Shown here: positions 57,372 to 64,000 of the stretch, piece after piece
Position numbering within the stretch: the stretch's first letter is position 1
How the letters are laid out: the number at the start of each line of letters is the position of its first letter
Source: Branchiostoma floridae
Lineage: Eukaryota; Chordata; Leptocardii; Amphioxiformes; Branchiostomatidae
Length of the DNA: 64,000 bases
Assembly (NCBI RefSeq): GCF_000003815.2
Contig: NC_049987.1
Coordinates: 18,279,164 to 18,343,163 of the forward strand
Direction of reading: 5' to 3'
The notes under the pieces: model-generated
What the model saw: only the letters and a program-made list of their open reading frames with translations
What the model was told of the DNA's origin: nothing
Database searches by the model: none
Program-made: the position numbers and the translations under genes

Positions 57372-58445
57372 TACTAAGGTGACACTGACCTAATTTTATG
57401 GAAGAAATCCTCTGGAGACCCCATTTTTTTTTGCGTGACAGTGAAAAAAAAGGATTCAAGCAAAAATGCTGCTAAACCACGGGGCTAAACATCAAGTCCA
57501 TTCTTTCCCAGGCTTGGTTTGTCTTCCATATGTTAACCTGCAGTTAGACTGTAAGGCACAATCGTCGACATTTCAATAATGTCTTTATTGCAATTCTTGT
57601 TTCTACGTTATCTACTTTACCAAAGACATTTCTTGATCCATTGGATAATCCGTTAGACGTTTCAATGTATTACATTACATAGGAGACCAGTATCACATTA
57701 CATAGGAGACCAGTATCATATTACATGGGTTTTATGCTTGTGGTTGTGTGTATGTGACTTGGGGTAAAACTGTTCAATTATAACAAAGAGCAACAGTTTC
57801 ACATATAGACCTTGCATGAGGACGGGTGAACGATTGTCATTGCGGTCACCCTAACCGCCTATTCTAGACTTGCAGAAGCCATTTTCATGAAAAATATGAA
57901 ATATCATATTGATGAGACATTGCAGGGTGAAGACTTTTAGATTTGGTGAAAAAAGGTTTTGGTTTATTTTTTAGGCCTGTGCAGACGCCTAAACCAAAGT
58001 GGTTAGTCCCTAAATTGACGTCATCAGAAACCAAGATGGTGGCATTTTTTAAATTTGAAAATGGACACTTGAGATAGCGGGCTACTGTGTGGAGGGAGTT
58101 GTTATGACTTGGAATGTTCACGGATGAGATTATGACACCCTGAACTAGCATATTGTTACATTATCGCCTATACAGCTTGCCATTCGTGTTCTGTGCCCTA
58201 CATAAGGTATATCGGTATGTTGGCGGCGTCGTTGCGGCCAAGCAATTTTACAGAGCACTCAACAGATTTTATCGATATAGATAAAGAAAACGAATATTTT
58301 TACTCTTTGTTTTGATGCAAACTTGTACGTATTGTATGCCTATTATAGCGTCAAGGGTAACGCAAATAAATTTAGACCGCCGCTACGCCTCCAACTTACC
58401 ACAGTCCGGTGAGATACCTCTGAAGAATACACATTTCCGGTCGCT
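57372..58445. other. spacer between GPCR 3' end and mariner copy 2
   Basis: AT-rich sequence with a 26-bp direct repeat (acattacataggagaccagt...) at 57672-57725. It should contain the GPCR 3' UTR. No gene seen. Confidence 0.5.
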
Positions 58446-59606
58446 TCAATGTACATCCACGCTGGCGTTTCCGCAACACTTCACGAAGAGCCGTGCAACC
58501 CCTTGTCGAACCTCTCTCAGACGAAACCCGTAGATCAGCGGGTTGATTGCTGAGTTGAAGATGACGAAGACCAGCATTTCGGAGAGTCCAAGATGGTCTT
58601 CAGTCATCGTGGCCAGCCTGATAGAAATTGGCAGCCACCCGACCAGGAAAACGACGGTGATGATGACGATGGTGAAGGCGGATTTCCTGTTGACGCTTGA
58701 CTGGGAAGCCACCGTCGCTTCTTGTGCAGCAATGGCGTTCATGTGCTTCCAGAGGCACCAAAATACCCCCAGGTTGAAGTAGACGATTGCCGCCATCGGG
58801 ATGAAGATGAACACCAAGACGAGTATCCCGTAGTTGTCCGGCAATCCACCGCCCGTTGGTAGGCAGTCTCCCGATGTTTCTGAATGCCTGCAGTGCCAGC
58901 CGAAGTTGGGCAGCATCGCCAGCAATCCAGACAAAACCCAAACGGTCACGATCACGACCTTGCACTTCTCGTTGGTGACGTTGTTGACGTAGGTCATCCC
59001 GTGCACGATGAACCAGTAGCGCTCAGCCGTTAGCGCCAGGAGGCTGTAGGCAGAGGACAACCCGGAGAGGAATATTGCCGTCCATCGGAGCCTAGACGCG
59101 ACAATGACTGTCCCAGCATCTGTAGTATTCGACAGTAATACCGAACTACTGGCATATACGAAGGCTGCGCCGGTCAAGACGTCGCTTGATGCCAGGTTAG
59201 CCACGACGATGTACACGGGCTTGTGGAGTCGTTCATGCCTGATGATGGCGGCAAGTGGGAGGCTATTAGCTACGACTGACCAAACACCAAGACATAAACC
59301 AACGAACACGAACTGTTTAAAGCGGCGTTTTCTGTCTGACGATGGACAAAGAGCCTCAATCTGCTTGCATCCATTGGCATTTGAAGTGTTGTTTTCTGGT
59401 ATATAGGAACCGTTGGCACCCGCTAATGTGCTCCTGTGCTCAGACCGACCGTTCTGCAGCGTGGAGTTGGAGGATTCGCTCGCTTTGTCACTGTCGGCTC
59501 CGGTAGCCACGGTCCTCCCAACGGAGTGAATTGTGGCCATGAGAACAATGCACAACGCCCAGATGTAGATGCCTCGCTCTTTACAAATCACCATTGTTCT
59601 GTACAT
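58446..59606 (-). CDS. rhodopsin-class GPCR, S1P/LPA (MECA)-like, single exon
   Basis: A 386-residue uninterrupted frame. Residues 13-35 form a signal-peptide-like segment; N-glycosylation sites are at 47 (NST), 65 (NGS) and 72 (NNT). Seven hydrophobic segments follow from about 98. Diagnostic features: N114 in TM1, NLASSD 137-142 in TM2, ERY 195-197 after TM3, GWLP 323-326 in TM6, NPLIY 355-359 in TM7, and a Cys pair 377-378 for palmitoylation. The usual TM3 cysteine is absent, while Cys239 and Cys248 could pair within extracellular loop 2. That arrangement is known for the MECA cluster (S1P, LPA, cannabinoid, melanocortin). A lipid ligand is inference. The start is ATG 59606, with a second Met four codons on. 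Confidence 0.85.
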   Translation of the reverse strand: MYRTMVICKERGIYIWALCIVLMATIHSVGRTVATGADSDKASESSNSTLQNGRSEHRSTLAGANGSYIPENNTSNANGCKQIEALCPSSDRKRRFKQFVFVGLCLGVWSVVANSLPLAAIIRHERLHKPVYIVVANLASSDVLTGAAFVYASSSVLLSNTTDAGTVIVASRLRWTAIFLSGLSSAYSLLALTAERYWFIVHGMTYVNNVTNEKCKVVIVTVWVLSGLLAMLPNFGWHCRHSETSGDCLPTGGGLPDNYGILVLVFIFIPMAAIVYFNLGVFWCLWKHMNAIAAQEATVASQSSVNRKSAFTIVIITVVFLVGWLPISIRLATMTEDHLGLSEMLVFVIFNSAINPLIYGFRLREVRQGVARLFVKCCGNASVDVH

Positions 59607-60430
59607 GTGCGCTTACTTAGACAGATATTCATTTGCGTGTTGGTTTAGCACCTTTTATACGTCCCTGAGGTGTTCTGTGTTTATTTATATCAGGGTACGT
59701 ATCTCGCATTACTGTTCGGATATCTCGAACCTAGTCGTAAATTCACACTATCACATGTCACGATAATTAGAATTGAAAGCATTTGAAAAACATACGTTAA
59801 GGTCACCCCCCCCATTGGCAAATATGAATGTTTGATGGCTGAGAGTATGATGCAGTTTTGTCATAGTTTTTACCAAAGCACAATTGTTTTTCCAACGCGC
59901 AGAGTGTAACATGCTGTATAACTATATATGGTAGTCAGAAGAAGCACAAGCCTTTACATTGATATCAACTGCCGAAAATGTAACCTTCTTCGGTTGGCAA
60001 AGGTAACTGGCATTTAATCACATTATCGAAGTAGCGTGTTACTTCCTACGAAAATCAGAGCTAATAATCACGACTTTTAGATGAGGGCCAACATGAGAAC
60101 ATTGGTCATAATGTGTTGAGCTAGCTTTTCATCTAAAGCAGTGGTCATATGGGACTTTCAGGTGATCTCCAAAACTAGGGCAGCTGAAAGGAAATACTAA
60201 GTTATAATGTTAATAGAAATAGCACCATAGTGTGCATCCTCAGTCTTATGTTAAACATATTTCTTTTAGTAGGATGACTTGGTATTTTGTTTCGTATGCC
60301 CTAGTTTAAAAAGGCTATTTACATGCATAAATACATAGTGATACTGATAAACGAGTTGTAGTATTAATTAACAAAGTGTGATCTGACCAATTTCTGAAAT
60401 AATTTTTTTAATTCCATCGATACCCTAAAG

Positions 60431-60530
60431 NNNNNNNNNNNNNNNNNNNNNNNNNNNNNNNNNNNNNNNNNNNNNNNNNNNNNNNNNNNNNNNNNNNNNN
60501 NNNNNNNNNNNNNNNNNNNNNNNNNNNNNN
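60431..60530. other. assembly gap (100 N)
   Basis: Exactly 100 Ns, unknown true size. Confidence 0.95.
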
Positions 60531-61408
60531 AGTATGTTATTGTATTATAAAGGTCTTAATACTACATAGGAACAATAGAATAAAACAAACTCAAAAAATT
60601 ATTATCTCTCATCAGTCTAATGGTGAAAGTAACGATACTATTCTATGGCTTCTGTGTGCCTTCTCTCTTGCGACTGTTTGAAGTTAGCAGAACACAGTAT
60701 TTTGCCTATTGGGACTTGCATGGCTAAGGACCACAAAGTGAGAAGTTAAAAATTTATTTAGGGTACAATATTTAGGGGTCACATAAAAGTGGCTTTAAAA
60801 GAGAACGAGCAGATAAACTTGAGCTCATTTCCACATGTTTTGTAGATTTTACAATAGCTTTTGAGACGTCGATGCCTCTTACCATGTAAATCCCCTAGAA
60901 GAAAAACTGTGTTCCGCTACCTTTAAACACTCGCATGACGAGTGAGAACACACAGAAACAATGGAATGGCATCGATTGTATCACCCTTAAGATAATCATA
61001 ATCATAGGACTATTTCTTCAGTTTGTGTTACCAAACTGTAGCATAGAGGCCTATAGTGGTAATACCATACTAGTCACCCGGGCAATCGATTGAATTTGCA
61101 AAACTAGTCCAAAATCTAGATTAAGTAGTACTACGTAGTCTTTTGAAACTGGGGCAGGGGAAACCAAATACGAAGTTATAATTCTAACAGGAATATCTTC
61201 AACGTGTAACTTACAAGCCACACTCTAGTGCAACTTCTGTTATAATTATCAGTACAGTCAGTACTTGGTTCCGTCTGCTCTAGTTGGGAAGATCGTCTCG
61301 ATTTCGTAGATGACGACAATCTACTGCATAGAGTGAAAATCTACCTCTTGAGTCAGCACATTATGACCAATGTTCTTATGTTAGCACTTATCCGATTTGT
61401 AGTTCATA

Positions 61409-61939
61409 CGCAGCCTAACTGTGACCTTTCGGACTTTGCCTGCAAATTTGAAGACCTTGAAGACCCCTTCACACGAGAATAGGAATGAGCCGGAATGCCG
61501 TCTGAATGAAATTCGTTGTATGTTCCTGGGAATTCGTAGTGTATTCTAAACAATTCTCACTGCATTCTAGATATTCTTGCTCATTCTTGTGGCAGGCCGG
61601 TTTTCCATCGAATGAGATCAGTATGTTTCGAATAATGTTGGAATGCCTTAGAATGTGGTCGTACTGCGGTTAGAATATCTCGAATACATGCCGTTCGATA
61701 TTTCTCCACCTCAAATGTACCTCGAAAGTTTAAAGCATGACAAAGACATTCGGAACGGTCACCAGAGTAGGCACACATATCTGGAATGCAGTGAGAATTT
61801 CTAGAATACACTACGAATTCTCAGGAACATACAAAGAATTTCATTCAGACGGCATTCCGCCTCATTCCGATTCTCGTGTGAAGGGGCCTTTGAGCACAAT
61901 TTTGCAGGCAAAGTCCGAAAAGCCACAGTTAGGCTGCTT
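61409..61939. mobile_element. 531-bp foldback element with about 175-bp arms
   Basis: The left arm starts gcagcctaactgtgaccttt and the right arm ends with its inverse near 61939 (ggcaaagtccgaaaagccac agttaggctgc). The arms include ccttcacacgagaat and 'gccgtctgaatgaaattc' and leave a loop of about 170 bp. Confidence 0.85.
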
Positions 61940-62214
61940 GTAACCTACAAAAGCTTGTTTGTGACTGACTTCAGCAATGGAGCAGTCCGACCGGTTTGTA
62001 TACAACTAGAGGCAAGGGGCGCTTGGCGTGTATACGTCACAATGAAGAGTGTGGATCATTGACTATTCATTAGTCACACACAGCACAAATGTAATGGGTT
62101 AGGATTTTACATTCATCAATGCAGTAACAAAGACTTTTAAATTATTTGCATTAATACTTTCGTAAGTATGGATGAAGTGTACCTATTCCGTCTTGAATTA
62201 CCCACATGCGATTA

Positions 62215-62702
62215 ACGTTATCTTATGTGGGGTGTTTAGCCATGAACCCAGGGGTCATGAGTTCAATTCTGTAATACTACCGATCTCATGCCGTTAGGAA
62301 ATGCACTTAACTTGACCCCGCCCAGGTGTAAAACAATGGGTACCTGACTTCGGTTGGGGAGGTAAAAGGCGGTGTAAGGAGAGGGTTAGGCTCCGCTTCG
62401 ATATAACGTGCCCTAGACACAATGGATAACAATCCACTACCCTACGACTTTTCAAAGGCTTGGGACTACCTTTACCTTGTAAAACTTGTTGTTCTTTGTA
62501 TGTGGCACAATAAAATGAGTTGCGTGTAGTGCCACATTTTCCAAGTCTGTCCATACACGTATCAGTGTCGATCGTGAATCGTCATAGGTCAATTATCTCA
62601 GGACAGATGTGATGCCAACAACAGTTAGTTGTTATTAATTGCCATACATTGTACCCTGTGCGATTGTTGAGCAATAAATTCATTCATTCATTCATTCATT
62701 TG
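62215..62702 (+). repeat. SINE with ATTC tail
   Basis: It has a tRNA-like B-box region (gtcatgagttcaattctg), then the body word 'gcccaggtgtaaaa' with 'gggtacctgacttcggttgg', and ends 'gcaataaattcattcattca'. The (ATTC)n tail is the same as the LINE 3' ends at 20.8 and 45.4 kb. Confidence 0.7.
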
Positions 62703-63324
62703 TATGGGTGTGGTTCAAATCTCTTTGGGCGTTGTAGTGACAAAACCCAATGACGTGATACTCGCGGCAGGTACTGTCTCGTCGCGGATGTCCACAAATT
62801 CTGTCTGACCTAGCGTACATTTAATGTTTTAGAAGGACTCTTTAGGCTTGAACTTTGAACGTCACCGGCTGCAAATCAATCCTAGTGTTCTGGACGCAGC
62901 ATTGGCGTTTGTCAACACAAGGTAACTGCTATACAAATCCCGTTTCATTGACCTTGGTAAAAGCCTCGCAGGGGGGGGGGGTGTATACGCCAGGATATAC
63001 ATGTAGTGTTTGTAAGCGTTTTTTTTTCAACGATGAGTTTTCGTGATCAGTATTAGGAATCTAGATATCTTCCGATTATGAAGGTCGTAACGATAGTATG
63101 GTCTTTGGTGCTTGGTTGAATGTTTGCGAATATAAAAGACAAACATACACAAACTCCCTGTTGGCACCCCATCGAAAAGCCCCTATGTTAGCCTCATAGC
63201 GTATGGTGTTACACTTGAGGTTATATATCTTTGTGTCTTCTACGGAAAGTGCTCATATATTTATCCTCCTTACTTTTCCTGACGTCTGAAAACGCCTTGT
63301 CGCAGCGGTAGTGTGATGTCATGG

Positions 63325-63500
63325 TATTTGAAAACAAACCCAGACGCAGAGGTGGTCGGGGTCACATCCAGTCACGCTACCGATATTGTTCCCTTGGGAA
63401 GGGTACTTAACGCAATGTCAACTTTCCTTTATATATCTTCACTCAGGTGAAGATGAGTACCTAGCTTATGTCATTAGCGTCACTCGGATAGGGTGTTAAA
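63325..63500 (+). repeat. SINE fragment
   Basis: 'cccttgggaagggtacttaa' followed by 'cttcactcaggtgaagatga' and 'gtcactcggatagg', matching in inverse the fragment at 21930-22000. Confidence 0.55.
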
Positions 63501-63636
63501 TAGAGGTCCTTCATAATAACGTTTATTGCAAATTCTTGCCCGTGTGCTAATTGCAGGTAACATAAAAGATACAACTCTAGATCCTAGGTTATTGGGTTCG
63601 ACTCCGTCTAAAGTCTAGACATGTAGGTAAATTAGA

Positions 63637-63993
63637 TTATTTTCGTCTAGACATGTGGTTAGGCGCGTGTCTAGTATTGATGTAAATAGCTTGGAAGGCA
63701 ACTAGGTACTGAAATTCCTCTGTAGTTGCCAGGTCGTCTTTTACCCCGCCTTTATGAATAGCAACAATGTGGCTGTCACGCCAGTCTTGGGGAAAGTAAC
63801 CGGAAGATAAGAATATGTTAAACAGTTTCGCTAGCGGTTCTACGAGAATATGTGACGAACATTTCAACATCTCATTACGAATGAGGTCACCATCTGAAGC
63901 TTTCCCGTTTTTCAGGTTAGAGATAGCTTTTTTTTTAATTGGATCATCCAATGAATTACAATGTGTATTTTGAAGCTTGTCTTCTGGATTCAA
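63637..63993 (-). pseudogene. LINE reverse-transcriptase fragment at window edge
   Basis: On the minus strand: KKKAISNLKNGKASDGDLIR NEML, then SSGYFPQDWRDSHIVAIHKG GVKDD, which is the start of a non-LTR reverse transcriptase (conserved 'LKNGKA.G.DGI' and 'P..W....IV.I.KGG' blocks). The glycine/proline of 'GPDGI' is altered and the frame drifts after GVKDD, so it is decayed. It runs off the right edge on its 5' side. The family differs from the LINE at 10-14 kb. Confidence 0.75.
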
Positions 63994-64000
63994 TAGCTCT

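Larger units (their letters stand above)
59607..63636. other. upstream region of the GPCR, repeats only
   Basis: It contains the GPCR 5' flank, an assembly gap, a large hairpin and SINEs. The interval 60050-60250 and the inverted region 61080-61380 share diverged words (acattggtcataatgtg / cacattatgaccaatgt). No gene recognised. Confidence 0.5.

Overview
The window looks like a piece of a cephalochordate (amphioxus/lancelet, Branchiostoma-type) nuclear genome. The evidence is spliced eukaryotic genes with GT-AG introns, chordate-type families (a BK-channel beta-subunit-like exon, a lipid-receptor-like GPCR, a PM20D2-like peptidase) and a dense mix of small inverted-repeat transposons, ATTC-tailed LINE ends, tRNA-headed SINEs and 'CGCGGT' palindromes of the kind seen in lancelet genomes. 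Two 100-N assembly gaps are present (25533-25632, 60431-60530). The species call is inference; no search could be run.

Left third (1-20.6 kb): the 3' coding exon of a KCNMB-like membrane protein (+, 331-588) converges on a five-exon TPR-type gene on the minus strand (15797 down to 1072). The TPR gene's two large introns are full of repeats: a nine-copy ~52-bp minisatellite, a 1.7-kb inverted-repeat element ending beside a 12-bp array of seven CACGTG E-boxes, and a nearly intact endonuclease/RT LINE (+, antisense to the host gene). That LINE is broken by a 1,097-bp DNA transposon whose exact removal restores the reading frame.

Middle (20.6-36 kb): a PM20D2-like M20 peptidase gene (+, coding exons to 27889) with two homologous candidate 5' coding exons (20600-20704 and 23479-23571) and one internal exon apparently lost in the N gap. 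It is followed by a 43-bp minisatellite (28.86-29.79 kb). Two phase-0 exons (34437-34505, 35788-35886) are the probable 3' end of an unidentified plus-strand gene.

From 36 to 47.6 kb no gene was recognised; the stretch is an archive of MITEs, foldbacks and tandem blocks.

Right third (47.6-64 kb): a minus-strand gene whose five exons join in perfect phase (56454 to 47658). It encodes a probable type II membrane receptor: a cytoplasmic tail with tandem charged repeats and many tyrosine motifs, one membrane helix, a Ser/Thr stalk and a leucine-rich-repeat ectodomain. This is the most interesting gene here. Its introns and upstream flank carry a piggyBac-like MITE and two copies of one internally deleted mariner. 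Upstream lies a single-exon rhodopsin-class GPCR (minus, 59606-58446) with MECA/S1P-LPA-like features. The right end is repeats: a large hairpin, SINEs and a LINE reverse-transcriptase fragment running off the edge.

The genes do not form an operon or an obvious pathway. Functional links between neighbours are not supported beyond membrane signalling roles for three of them.
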